Shown here in pieces: positions 17,586-28,530 of a stretch of DNA of 43,561 nucleotides. The DNA lies in contig JALOQX010000008.1 in assembly GCA_025459265.1 (NCBI GenBank), forward strand, positions 1 through 43,561, given 5' to 3'. Made by a program: the position numbers and the translations under genes. The notes under the pieces were generated by a model, which worked only from the letters and a program-made list of their open reading frames with translations, was not told where the DNA came from and ran no database searches. Position 1 is the stretch's first letter; the number at the start of each line of letters is the position of its first letter. Source of the DNA: Pirellulaceae bacterium. Lineage in GTDB: Bacteria > Planctomycetota > Planctomycetia > Pirellulales > Pirellulaceae.

Positions 17586-17684
17586 TTGCCGACGACTCAC
17601 TCCTCCTGCATCCCGCCAGGCCGCCCGCGCGGCGCCGGATGGCACGCGGACCCGGTCGGCAACGCTTGCCGATCGCGATCGGCA
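17586..17684. promoter_or_regulatory. Candidate activator-binding array (TCGGCA half-sites)
   Basis: Four copies of TCGGCA or its complement lie 65-165 bp upstream of the sigma-54 promoter: TTGCCGA at 17586-17592, TCGGCAA at 17656-17662, TTGCCGA at 17666-17672 and TCGGCA at 17679-17684. The last two form a perfect 18-bp palindrome, TGCCGATCGCGATCGGCA (17667-17684); the middle two form another inverted repeat with a 3-bp centre. Half-sites of the cluster are 11-12 bp apart, about one helical turn. Placement fits an upstream activating sequence for the adjacent response regulator. A terminator for that gene is an alternative, but no T-run follows. Confidence 0.55.
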
Positions 17685-17720
17685 GAAGCTGCCGCTCGCC
17701 CTGCGGTTCCGGCGGCTGAC

Positions 17721-19148
17721 TCAGGCAGCGCGGATGAACGACTTTTCACGGGGTGCGTATCCGTAACTCCGTAACTTGTTGGCCAACGTGCGAATGCCGA
17801 TGCCCAGGGCCTTGGCCGTCTGAGCGCGATGTCCGTGGTAATGATCCAACGTGGTTTCAATCAGTCGGCGCTCCATCACCTGGAGACTCATCCCGACCTC
17901 CACCGCGGTTGCGGCCGGACTGCCCGCCTCCGCGCCCGACACAGGCGCGTCCAGCAGCCAGGGCCGCAGCAGGTCGGCGGTCACCGGCTCTGCGCCGCAG
18001 AGCACGCTGGCGCGTGTGACAATGTTCTCCAGTTCGCGCACATTGCCGGGCCAGTGGTGGCGTGTCAGCAGTGCCAGCGCCGCGTCGTCGAGTCGGGCGG
18101 GAGGTTGTTCGAGCCGCCGCGCGGCACGCTGCAGGAAGTACTCGACCAGCGTCGGGATATCTTCCCGGCGCTCCCGCAGGGGCGCGACGTGGATGGGCAC
18201 CACGGCCAGGCGAAAGTACAGGTCCTGGCGGAACCGCCCGGCCTGGACTTCCCGACTCAGGTCCCGGTTGGTGGTGGCCAGCACGCGCACGTCGACTCGC
18301 CGCGTCACGCTCGAGCCGACCCGTTCAAACGCCTGTTCCTGCAGCACGCGCAGCAGTTTGGCCTGGAGCGGCAGTTCGATTTCGGTGATTTCGTCCAGCA
18401 GGACCGTGCCCTGATGGGCCAGCTCGAATCGGCCCACGCGCGGCGCATCGGCGCCAGTGAAGGCACCCCGCTCGTGGCCGAACAGCTCGCTTTCCATCAG
18501 CTGGGGTGAGAGGGCCGGACAGTTGAAGCTGACCAGCGCGGCCGCCGTCCGGCGACTTGCCCGGTGGATGTGTCGCGCCACGAGCTCCTTGCCGGTCCCG
18601 CTCTCACCCGTAATCAGCACGGTCTCGTCCGTCGGTGCGACCTGCCGGATCCGCTGCCGCAACGTCGTCATCGCGGCACTGGTGCCGATCATCGGGTCGC
18701 TGCCGTCGGCGTCCTGGGCCGGCCAGGAGGAAGGCACCGCCGCCTGGACCTGCGCCCGCTCGGCCTGCTGCAGCGCACGGTTGACCAGTTGCTCCAGCTG
18801 GTCCACGCCGAAAGGTTTTTCGATGTAGTCGAAGGCCCCCAGCCGCATGGCGTCGACAGCCGAGGACACGGTGGCGTGCGCCGTCACCATCACGATTTGC
18901 GCGTCAATTGCCCGTTCGGCCAGCGCCCGAATGAATGCCAGGCCGTCCATGCCAGGCATCTTCAGGTCGGTCAGAATCACGTCGGCCGACCAGCGGTCGA
19001 GCTGCCGGAGCGCTTCGACCGCGCTGCTGCAGCAGCGGACGTCGTGACCCGCGTGCCGCAGCACGTCGGCCATCGACTCGCGGGCACTGGCGTGGTCGTC
19101 GACGACCAGCACGCGTCCGGACCGTGAGGCAGAGGGGGTGGCGATCAT
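17721..19148 (-). CDS. Sigma-54-dependent response regulator (FlgR/FleR-like flagellar activator)
   Basis: NtrC-type activator, 475 residues. Receiver domain 11-125 with acidic pair D17-D18, phospho-acceptor D61 ([12 protein letters not shown]) and K111. The AAA+ domain has Walker A GESGTGKE (181-188), the sigma-54 contact loop GAFTGA (228-233) and Walker B GTVLLDE (247-253). The C-terminal Fis-type helix-turn-helix (about 425-462) includes [20 protein letters not shown]. The ATG at 19148 shares a base with the kinase stop (TGATG). It lies directly upstream of a flagellar operon with a sigma-54 promoter, so control of that operon is the likely role. Confidence 0.93.
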   Translation of the reverse strand: MIATPSASRSGRVLVVDDHASARESMADVLRHAGHDVRCCSSAVEALRQLDRWSADVILTDLKMPGMDGLAFIRALAERAIDAQIVMVTAHATVSSAVDAMRLGAFDYIEKPFGVDQLEQLVNRALQQAERAQVQAAVPSSWPAQDADGSDPMIGTSAAMTTLRQRIRQVAPTDETVLITGESGTGKELVARHIHRASRRTAAALVSFNCPALSPQLMESELFGHERGAFTGADAPRVGRFELAHQGTVLLDEITEIELPLQAKLLRVLQEQAFERVGSSVTRRVDVRVLATTNRDLSREVQAGRFRQDLYFRLAVVPIHVAPLRERREDIPTLVEYFLQRAARRLEQPPARLDDAALALLTRHHWPGNVRELENIVTRASVLCGAEPVTADLLRPWLLDAPVSGAEAGSPAATAVEVGMSLQVMERRLIETTLDHYHGHRAQTAKALGIGIRTLANKLRSYGYAPREKSFIRAA

Positions 19149-20011
19149 CAGGCGGCGGCCTCCAGGACACGCGCGGGCAACCGGATCGTAAAGGCGGCAC
19201 CCCCTTGGGGGCAGTTGCGGGCCATCACCGTGCCGCCGTGCGCGGCGGCGATGCGTTCGACAATGGCCAGTCCCAAGCCGGTGCCGCCCCGCTTGGTGGT
19301 AAAAAACGGTTCGAACAGGCGTGGCCCCAGACTCTGCTCGATCCCCGGCCCGCTGTCCGCGATTTCCAGTTCGACGCCGTATGGACCGGCCGTGCCGGTC
19401 ACGGTCAGTTCGCCTCCCTGCGGCATCACGTCCAGGGCGTTGAGGACGAGGTTGAGCGTGGCGCGGCGGAGCATGTCGCGGTCGGCCCGCACGCTCAGCG
19501 CGGCCGGGATGTCCAGTTCGGCGCGGATCCCCTGCGCGGCCAGTTGCGGGGCCAGCGCGTCACACACTTCCCGCACCAGCGGCTCGAGATCAAACGTCTG
19601 CCACTGCGGATCGCGGTGGGCCGTAAACTGCAGCAGGTCACTCACAAGCACCTCCATGGCCGAGAGGCCGGCCGTGATCTTGTCCAGCACCTGGGCGGCG
19701 TAGTCGTTGCCGCCCAGATGGCGCCGCAGCAGACTGAGATACAACGTCAGCGGGACGAGGCTGTTGCGGACTTCGTGGGCCACGTGCGACGCCATCTGGC
19801 CCAGGTCCGCCAGGCGATTCTTGCGCGCCAGCGCGCGGTTCTTGACCTCCAGCTCGTCGGTCAGCCGGCGGACTTCGCGTCGCAGGGCCTCGTGCGTCTG
19901 CTGCAGACGGTCCGTGGCCGTATGCCAGGCGGCCAGCACCGCTTGCAGTTCGACGTCGCTGCCGGGACTGCCGGACGGGAGGTCCGGCGGGCGCCGCGTT
20001 CGAGTCTGCAT
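19148..20011 (-). CDS. Cytoplasmic sensor histidine kinase (FlgS/FleS-like)
   Basis: Partner kinase of the downstream regulator, 287 residues. No membrane segment or PAS domain is evident; the N-terminus is a coiled coil (about 30-68). The H-box is HVAHEVRNSLVPLTLYL (H79), the N-box NLVLNALDVMP, G1 IADSGPGIEQ, and G2 RGGTGLGLAIVERIAAAHGG. The ATG at 20011 has a GAAGGG ribosome site; a GTG at 20089 is open but would overlap flgN. A soluble kinase of this type in epsilonproteobacteria (FlgS) senses export-gate assembly; that role here is by analogy. Confidence 0.9.
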   Translation of the reverse strand: MQTRTRRPPDLPSGSPGSDVELQAVLAAWHTATDRLQQTHEALRREVRRLTDELEVKNRALARKNRLADLGQMASHVAHEVRNSLVPLTLYLSLLRRHLGGNDYAAQVLDKITAGLSAMEVLVSDLLQFTAHRDPQWQTFDLEPLVREVCDALAPQLAAQGIRAELDIPAALSVRADRDMLRRATLNLVLNALDVMPQGGELTVTGTAGPYGVELEIADSGPGIEQSLGPRLFEPFFTTKRGGTGLGLAIVERIAAAHGGTVMARNCPQGGAAFTIRLPARVLEAAA

Positions 20012-20085
20012 GGGTTGTGCCCTTCGCTGTTGGTCCGTGTGCGGCGGCCGGAGCCGCCGCGCGGTTGTGGCTGGTCGGTTCCGGT

Positions 20086-20544
20086 TCACGTGTCGGAGGT
20101 CAGGTCCAGGCTGGCCGGCGGGACAACGGGCGGACCGAGGTACGCGCGCGTGGCCTCGGCCGTGTCATGACTCCCCTGCAGCCGGACTGCGGCCGCGTTC
20201 CGCCGCTGCCGCAACTCCGCTTCATCCTGCTGTTCGATCCGCACGATGTCGCGCAGCGCCGCTTCACAGTGGGCGGCCAGCTGCCGGCACTGCTCCCGCA
20301 CGGCGGGGCTCCGCCACCGACGCGTCTCGGGGTCCTGCCGCCGGAACGGTTCGAGCTCCCGCTCCACTTTCTGCAGTTCGTTGAGCAGTGTCTGTTTGGC
20401 CGACAGCACGGATAAGAGCCGCTGCACGTCTCCCGCGGCGATCAGCGTCGATTGCCGCTGCGAGAGCCCGCGCACCTGCTCGAGGATGGCCAGCTTCTGG
20501 CCGATCCAGCGTGTCAGCACATCAGTGTCCAGTGGGTCGGTCAC
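20086..20544 (-). CDS. flgN: FlgN-like flagellar export chaperone
   Basis: Predicted all-helical protein of 152 residues from a GTG at 20544. The FlgN-type pattern is visible: WIGQKLAILEQVRGLSQRQS, LIAAGDVQRLLSVLSAKQTL, LNELQKVERELEPFRRQ, then a second long helix. FlgN binds the hook-associated proteins FlgK and FlgL before export; neither is in the window. It sits between the TPR gene (41 bp upstream) and the histidine kinase. Sequence similarity in this family is weak, so the call also leans on the context. Confidence 0.75.
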   Translation of the reverse strand: MTDPLDTDVLTRWIGQKLAILEQVRGLSQRQSTLIAAGDVQRLLSVLSAKQTLLNELQKVERELEPFRRQDPETRRWRSPAVREQCRQLAAHCEAALRDIVRIEQQDEAELRQRRNAAAVRLQGSHDTAEATRAYLGPPVVPPASLDLTSDT

Positions 20545-20585
20545 GGTCGTGTTCTTCGATGGGTGATCCGCCGCGTGCGGCGGGG

Positions 20586-23147
20586 TTACAGCTGCGTGAA
20601 CCAGTCGAGCAGATTGCTCCAGCCCTCCTTGGAATGGCGCGTGGTCCGGGTGAAATCGGCATCGGCGGCCATCCGGGCGAGTGTGGCCCGGGCCAGCAAC
20701 ACGGTCTCACGGGCCTGGTCCCAGGCCCGCGTACGGCGGTAGCAGTGGGCGAGCTGCACCAGGGCCTCCAGCGCCACCGGCTCGTGCTGGTACCGCTGCG
20801 ACGCCGTGGCGTACGCCGGGATCGCTCCCTCGAAATCCTCCAGGTCACACAGCACGCTCGCGTAGGCGAAGAGCGCGTTGCGGCGGATGCGCCGGTCGAC
20901 CGCCGAGAGGTCCTGGGGCGCCGGGCTGCCGGTCAGCCCGGCATCTTGCAGCTGGCGGTACGCCTCCGCGGCGGTGGTCAGGTCGCTGCGGCGTTGCTCC
21001 TGCAACTGCCGGCGGCGCGTCGGTGCGGACTCCGCCAGCAGGCTGGTTTCGGGCAGCCGGGCCGCATAGCGACAGGATTCGGCAATGCAGTAGCGCGCCC
21101 GCCGCGCCAACTCCGCGTCGGGATACCGTGCCACGGCTTCCTGCAGGTAGCGGCGGGCTTCGGCGAACTGCTGTGCGATGACCGGCAGCTGAGCCCCTTG
21201 CGCCGGGCCGCCTGCCGCGTTGTCACCCGCGGCCGGCGCCGTGCGCGCCGCGGCGTCCTCGGCCTTGGCCGCCGTAAACAGGAGCAGGCCGTAGGCAAAG
21301 AGCGAATGTTGCCACGGCAGGCTTTGCGGGGTCAGTTCGGAATTGTGGAGATTGTCGACCAGGAACTGCTTTGCTTCGGGGAACTGCTGCAGCTGCACAC
21401 AGGCCTGGCTGGCCAGCATGCGGGCCCGATACGTCTCGGGATGTTTGGGAAACAGGTCGATGCACTCGCGGAGCACATCCAACGCCTGATGAAAGTGCCC
21501 GAGGGCCAGATGGCATTCGCCCAGTCCCAGCAGGCCCGGTGCGTGCTGCCGGCGCGGAGCGCAGTCGAGGTAGCGCTGGAGCAGCGGAATCGCGGCGGAG
21601 AAATTGTGGCCCCGCAGGAAACAGTGCCCGCTCTTCCACAGATCTTGCGGGTAGTGCCGCGTGGCGAAGCGCAGTGTGGCGAGTCGCTGATACGCCTCTG
21701 CCGCGGCGCGGAAATGCGCGCGCCCCTCGGCCTGCTGCACGGCACTGACCAGTCCTGCGCCGTCCGGACCCGGCTGCGTCAGCCACACGCCCCAGGCCTC
21801 CTGCGTCTCCGCCTCCATCTCCGTCAGCTCGTCGGCCGGCAACAGCGCTCCCAGCCGCGTGCCGAGCGTGACGGCCGCGGCGAACTGGTGGGCCGTCTGA
21901 AAGCGATGCAGCGCCGCCCGCAGCCGCGCCTGAAGTGCCGGCCGTGTGATCCATGGGTTGTAGTACGCGGCCGGCGCCGGCACCTCGCGGAGCAGAGCCA
22001 GGTACAGATCGAGCGCTTCGCTCGGGCTGCCGTGCGCATGCTGCAGATCGGCTTCGTCCAGCGTCGCTGCCAGCCCTTCGTCCGTGCCGGTGTGCGTGCG
22101 CCGAGCACGCCGATATGCCGCCATCGCCGCCGGCACATCGCCCAGCTGCCGGTGGGCCACGCCCAACAGGTAGCGCGCCGGCCCCTGCACGATGCCCGTC
22201 CGATCGACCGCCAGCGCCTGTTCCAGGATCGCCACCGCCTGACGGTACTTGTCGGCCGCGGCCGGAACACCGGCCGCATCCGACGCCGCGCCGATGAGTC
22301 GATCCCCTTCGGTGATCAGACAGCGTGCTTCCAGGATCAACGCCTGATCCGTCAAAAGCGACTCGGCCGGGAGTTCCGCCAGCGAAGCCCGACAACCGTC
22401 CAAGTCCCCGAGCTGGAACTGGACCAGCGCCTGTTCGACCCGTGTCGCCTGACGCTCGTCGGGTGCCAGGTGCGGATTGTCCAGCGCCCGCTGGAGCGCT
22501 GCCAGGGCGGGACGCAGTTGCGGCACGGCATCGCGCCGGTACGCCGTGGCCAGCCAGCGGCACAGCCGGGGCGCTTCGGTCGGATTCAGTTCCACGGCCG
22601 CCTGCAGCGCAGGGAGACTCTCCGCATACCGCCCACTGTGAAACAGGCAGCGGGCCAGCTCGAGTGCGACTTGCTCTTGCCGTTCGGCCGGCACGCCGCG
22701 TCGCTGGGCTTCCTCCAGATACCGGGCGGCCAGCAAGTACAGTGTCGCGCGGTCCGCTTCGCGGCCCGGCTGCTCCGCCTCCCGCGCCAGCACCAGGCCC
22801 ATGATGATCAGCGGGTACCCTTGGTGCGCCGACGACAACGCCGCGAGCCGCCAGCGCTGGGTGACCAGTTGCTTGGCGTCCGCGTACTGCCCGGCGTCCA
22901 GCGCGGCAAAAGCCCGGGCGATCGTGCGTTCCGCGTCCCGCGTCGCGCCCTGTCCCAGGAAGTAGAACGCCACCGAACCTGCCGAACAGGCGATCACACC
23001 TAACCCGCTCAACACGATGAAGGCCAGCATTCGGTTGTGACGCAGAGATGTCACGGCGCGCGGGACCGCAAGCAGGACGCGCGCCACGAACGACGGGCGC
23101 TCGTTGCTGTTGTCGGTCGGCGGTTGAGTCTTCGGCGCAGCAGGCAT
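20586..23147 (-). CDS. Membrane-anchored TPR-repeat protein
   Basis: 853 residues from the ATG at 23147. A single membrane helix (about 40-64) follows a short cytoplasmic, Pro/Ser-rich start; the rest is a chain of helical TPR-like pairs, for example RAFAALDAGQYADAKQLVTQ, ALVQFQLGDLDGCRASLAEL and YLLGVAHRQLGDVPAAMAAY. No enzymatic domain is seen. It is the first gene after the sigma-70-type promoter at 23205 and is followed by flgN, kinase and regulator with small gaps, so it is probably expressed with flagellar regulators. Its function is unknown; it could be a scaffold in the cell envelope. Confidence 0.85.
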   Translation of the reverse strand: MPAAPKTQPPTDNSNERPSFVARVLLAVPRAVTSLRHNRMLAFIVLSGLGVIACSAGSVAFYFLGQGATRDAERTIARAFAALDAGQYADAKQLVTQRWRLAALSSAHQGYPLIIMGLVLAREAEQPGREADRATLYLLAARYLEEAQRRGVPAERQEQVALELARCLFHSGRYAESLPALQAAVELNPTEAPRLCRWLATAYRRDAVPQLRPALAALQRALDNPHLAPDERQATRVEQALVQFQLGDLDGCRASLAELPAESLLTDQALILEARCLITEGDRLIGAASDAAGVPAAADKYRQAVAILEQALAVDRTGIVQGPARYLLGVAHRQLGDVPAAMAAYRRARRTHTGTDEGLAATLDEADLQHAHGSPSEALDLYLALLREVPAPAAYYNPWITRPALQARLRAALHRFQTAHQFAAAVTLGTRLGALLPADELTEMEAETQEAWGVWLTQPGPDGAGLVSAVQQAEGRAHFRAAAEAYQRLATLRFATRHYPQDLWKSGHCFLRGHNFSAAIPLLQRYLDCAPRRQHAPGLLGLGECHLALGHFHQALDVLRECIDLFPKHPETYRARMLASQACVQLQQFPEAKQFLVDNLHNSELTPQSLPWQHSLFAYGLLLFTAAKAEDAAARTAPAAGDNAAGGPAQGAQLPVIAQQFAEARRYLQEAVARYPDAELARRARYCIAESCRYAARLPETSLLAESAPTRRRQLQEQRRSDLTTAAEAYRQLQDAGLTGSPAPQDLSAVDRRIRRNALFAYASVLCDLEDFEGAIPAYATASQRYQHEPVALEALVQLAHCYRRTRAWDQARETVLLARATLARMAADADFTRTTRHSKEGWSNLLDWFTQL

Positions 23148-23204
23148 CAGAGGCTGACTTCCATGTCCAGGCCGCTCCCTTGAACCAGGGAACCTCGCGC
23201 GGGG

Positions 23205-23234
23205 GTTGTACTCGATGCCGCGACCGCCTGTCAA
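23205..23234 (-). promoter_or_regulatory. Sigma-70-type promoter upstream of the TPR-flgN-kinase-regulator genes
   Basis: Minus-strand TTGACA (23229-23234), an 18-bp spacer and TACAAC (23205-23210). The -35 is perfect and the -10 matches 4 of 6. The predicted start lies about 50 nt before the TPR gene. It would make expression of the flagellar regulators constitutive. Confidence 0.65.
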
Positions 23235-23276
23235 TGCGCGTTCCGCGGTCCCGACGCTGCACGCGGGTGAAACCGC

Positions 23277-24053
23277 TCAGAACTCGTCCCCACGCAGCGG
23301 CGTGAGACTTTCGGCCTCGGTGCTCGGCATCCCCGTCACCTGCTCCATGAGCCACGCGTTCACGTCGCGCAACATCTGCGGATGCAGGTCGTCGCCACCG
23401 GGGTACTGACGCAGCGTCACGTTCATGCCCGCGGCATGGAATAGCCGCAGTTCGGCACAGGCCGTCTCCACCGGATAGGACTCGGAATGGCGACCGTGCG
23501 CCAGAAACACCGGCACCTCGCGCGCCTCGTCGAAATGGGCCAGCGGAGCGCGGCCGCTAGGAAACGGCCCGCACAATGACGCGACCCCCGCGAACTTGCG
23601 CGGATGTCGCATCCCCAGCCAGAAGGCCAGTGTCCCGCCCCGCTCATGCCCCACCAGAAAAATGCGGTGCCGGGCAATGTGGTACCGCGCACAGGCCGTG
23701 TCGATGCTGCCGAAAACCGCGTTCTCGATCGCCACCAGCAAGTCGTCATCCAGCGACCAGCCATAGCCTGCGCCGCGCACGGCACCCCGCGCCTGCGGGC
23801 CGCGCGGCGCCACCGCCACGTAGTTCCGCATGCTCACCTCGGGCATGATCCGCAGCAACTGCCGCTCGTCCTGCCCCGGTCCATGCAGCCACACCACCAG
23901 CGGATAGGCATAGTTCCGCTCGTAGTGCAGCGGCGCAAACACCGCACAGTGTCCGTCACCCTCGTGCGCCGTCCACGCCAACGCGTGCTCCAACTGCGGT
24001 GACTCACCTGCCAGTGTCGAGAACAACGTCGGCTTCACCTGGTGTCGCTTCAT
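23277..24053 (-). CDS. Alpha/beta-hydrolase-fold protein, probably without the usual catalytic triad
   Basis: 258 residues from the ATG at 24053. The fold is that of the phospholipase/carboxylesterase group: YAYPLVVWLHGPGQDERQLL (oxyanion strand), then IFLVGHERGGTLAFWLGMRH, PVFLAHGRHSESYPVE and LRQYPGGDDLHPQML. At the nucleophile elbow GxSxG reads GHERG (E137 instead of Ser); the usual Asp of HGxxD is S190, and the usual His after YPGG is D221. H224 is close by and might substitute. Without a Ser it should not act as a classical esterase; a binding or regulatory role is possible. It has its own promoter at 24169-24197. Confidence 0.82.
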   Translation of the reverse strand: MKRHQVKPTLFSTLAGESPQLEHALAWTAHEGDGHCAVFAPLHYERNYAYPLVVWLHGPGQDERQLLRIMPEVSMRNYVAVAPRGPQARGAVRGAGYGWSLDDDLLVAIENAVFGSIDTACARYHIARHRIFLVGHERGGTLAFWLGMRHPRKFAGVASLCGPFPSGRAPLAHFDEAREVPVFLAHGRHSESYPVETACAELRLFHAAGMNVTLRQYPGGDDLHPQMLRDVNAWLMEQVTGMPSTEAESLTPLRGDEF

Positions 24054-24168
24054 AAACACAGACGCATCCGCAAACGCGCAGGCCCTCGGACGAGGACTGC
24101 CGATCAGGCGCGAGAGAACTCCTCACTGCACGCGGCCAGCCGATGCTGACCATTCCACTGGGGACGCG

Positions 24169-24197
24169 TTGTAGAGCAGTCTGACCCGCGTGTCAAT
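24169..24197 (-). promoter_or_regulatory. Sigma-70-type promoter of the hydrolase-fold gene
   Basis: Minus-strand TTGACA (24192-24197), 17-bp spacer, TACAAC (24169-24174). Perfect -35 and good spacing; the leader to the ATG at 24053 is about 110 nt. The same two hexamers occur in the promoter at 23205. Confidence 0.65.
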
Positions 24198-24251
24198 GTC
24201 ACCACGGCGCCGCGCTTCAGCCGATCTGGTTCTGTCAGGGGGACCGTGCTG

Positions 24252-26767
<2,516 letters not shown>

Positions 26768-26778
<11 letters not shown>

Positions 26779-28270
26779 CGCGTTGCTCCTCTGCCAGTTG
26801 GCTCAAGCGCGCTCCCACAGCGGGCTGCACATCGTTTGACGCAAACTCCGGCAGCCGGGTGGGCGCGGGTGCCAGCCGCTGCGCGGCGCGCGGCAGCCGA
26901 CGGCTGCTGCGCGTCATGAGCAGGGCGCCGGCGCAGCCGAGTGCCGCGGCGGCCAACACCAACCCCGTCGCTCGCCACGGGCCGATCGGCCGCGCCGTCG
27001 GTGTGGCCGCGGCGGGCTCAACCCGGGTCCAGCGCGTGACGTGGCCCAGGACCAGCGGAGCCATCCGCAATCCGTCGCGCGACGCGTAAAGCCAGCGTTT
27101 GAAGAACACGCCCGTCACAACCACCTCCTCGCGCAGTTCCACGCCGTCCTGCCCGGTGCCTCGCACCGGCAGCGGTGGGAATCCCGCCGGCACCTCCCGC
27201 ACGTACACGACGATCGGTGCATTGCTGCCGTCGCTCGGCCGCAGCCACAGGACGTGGTAGTCGTGTCCGAGGCCGTGGGGATCGCGGGACACCGCGGTGT
27301 AGCCGTGCCGCGCGGTGCCGGACACCTGCACCAGCCGACCGCGGTAGGCGTCCGGTTGCGAGAAAAGCTGTAAGAACGTCACCCTCTGCGCGGCCGCGGA
27401 CGCCGTGGCTGGGGACAGGGCATCCACGCGCTCCCAGCCGCGCAGCCAGGCCTCGTGGTCGGCCGACCGCAGGACCGTATTGTCTTCGACGGCCTGCCAG
27501 GCCCGCTGGTCAAGGACCTGCTGCAGCGACTCCAGGACCGCCGCCGGCTCGACCGCAACCGGCGTCGACTCATTGGCCGCTGCCAGCGCCTCGAGTTCGC
27601 GGCGCCAGCGGACTTCCAGCGCGGCGAGCGCGGCACGTGCCTCGCGGTGCTGGTCGGGGGTCAGCGCTGCTGGGGCCCGCGTCAGCGTCGCGGCGGCGTC
27701 TTGCTGGTAGGCGTCCCACTGGCGTTTGAGCTCGGCCAACAGCCGCCCCCACACGTCCGCATCGTGCGGGCTGGCCAGCTCCCCGCGTCGTTGCCGCCGC
27801 AGCCCGTCGCGCAGCAGGATGCGCTGCGGTCCCGGCAAGCGGTCCCAGACCGAGGACCAGCCATGGAGCACCGCCACGTCCACTGATCGGTCGCCTGATG
27901 TCTGACGCCAGTCCAGTGGCGGTGGAGACGCCGCGGCGGACACCAGTGGTTGGCTTGGCGGCGACGCGGCCTCGGCGACTTCCTCCGTAGCGCGCGTGTC
28001 GATTGCCGCGCCGCCGCTCGCAGGGCCGTTGGTCGGACCTTCGGACGGCGGGACCGAGTCGCGTCCCTGGGTTGGGTTGTGCCGCTCCAGTTTCCACATC
28101 CACTCCCAATTCTCCGGTTTGCGGGCCTCGACCATCAGCATCAGCACGGTCATGAACAGAAACACGCGGAAGCCGACCTGGAACTGGACGCGGCGCGAGA
28201 AGTAATTGGGCGGGGGCCGCCGCGCGGAACGGCTTGTGCGAGTCGCTGGGCCGGTGGAAAAGCGAACCAT
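26768..28270 (-). CDS. Membrane protein of unknown function with one copy of the same module
   Basis: 500 residues from the ATG at 28270 (GAGG site 9 nt upstream). N-terminal membrane helix at about 30-48 (QFQVGFRVFLFMTVLMLMVE), a Pro/Ala linker, an alpha-helical middle (150-300), one copy of the module at 310-415 (GRLVQVSGTAR, YHVLWLRP, VVVTGVFFKRWLYAS, MAPLVLGHV), then a second helix near 434-453 and a charged tail. The module matches the two copies in the next gene, so these are tandem paralogues, probably working together at the inner membrane. Function unknown. Confidence 0.8.
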
Positions 28271-28530
28271 GCACACACACCTCGTCCGGGCGATGCCCGG
28301 CCGTTGCCGCTGGCCGAGCATCGCTGTCAAGTCGCCGCACGCCGCCCGACAACGTGTCCGCCGGCGCTGCTCCTCATGTTATTGTGACGGGGACGGTTGC
28401 ACAGCGCCACGGGTTGTCCGTACCATTTGTAGACAGGCGCGGAACAAGGAACCACGGGGCGGGTGAGGTGCCTGCCAAGCGGCCGCCGCGGCTGCCGGCC
28501 CGACCCGACCGAGGGGAACCACCAGCGAAG
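28271..28530. other. Divergent intergenic region
   Basis: 260 bp between two outward-facing transcription units. Weak promoter candidates: plus strand TTGCAC (28397-28402), 18 bp, TACCAT (28421-28426), for the TPR/ExbB cluster; minus strand TTGACA (28325-28330) with no good -10 at 17 bp (GCAACG), for the gene pair to the left. A GAGGGG run at 28511-28516 precedes the plus-strand start by about 14 nt. No hairpin terminator or small gene was seen. Confidence 0.35.

Larger units (their letters stand above)
17366..17720. other. Intergenic control region between the regulator gene and flgB
   Basis: 355 bp with no convincing gene. It holds the sigma-54 promoter and half-site array described separately, plus a short GGCAG-AAG-CTGCC inverted repeat at 17681-17693. 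No other elements were recognised. Confidence 0.6.

Noticed and set aside
17667..17684. 18-bp palindrome as a terminator of the response-regulator gene
   Set aside because: No T-run follows on the minus strand and no loop is present; a protein-binding site fits better, though a terminator is not excluded.
20388..23003. Very long open frame (871 codons) on the plus strand, antisense to the TPR gene
   Set aside because: Gln/Arg/Gly-rich product with no domain; it mirrors the GC-rich codons of the real minus-strand gene, which has a clear helix and TPR pattern.
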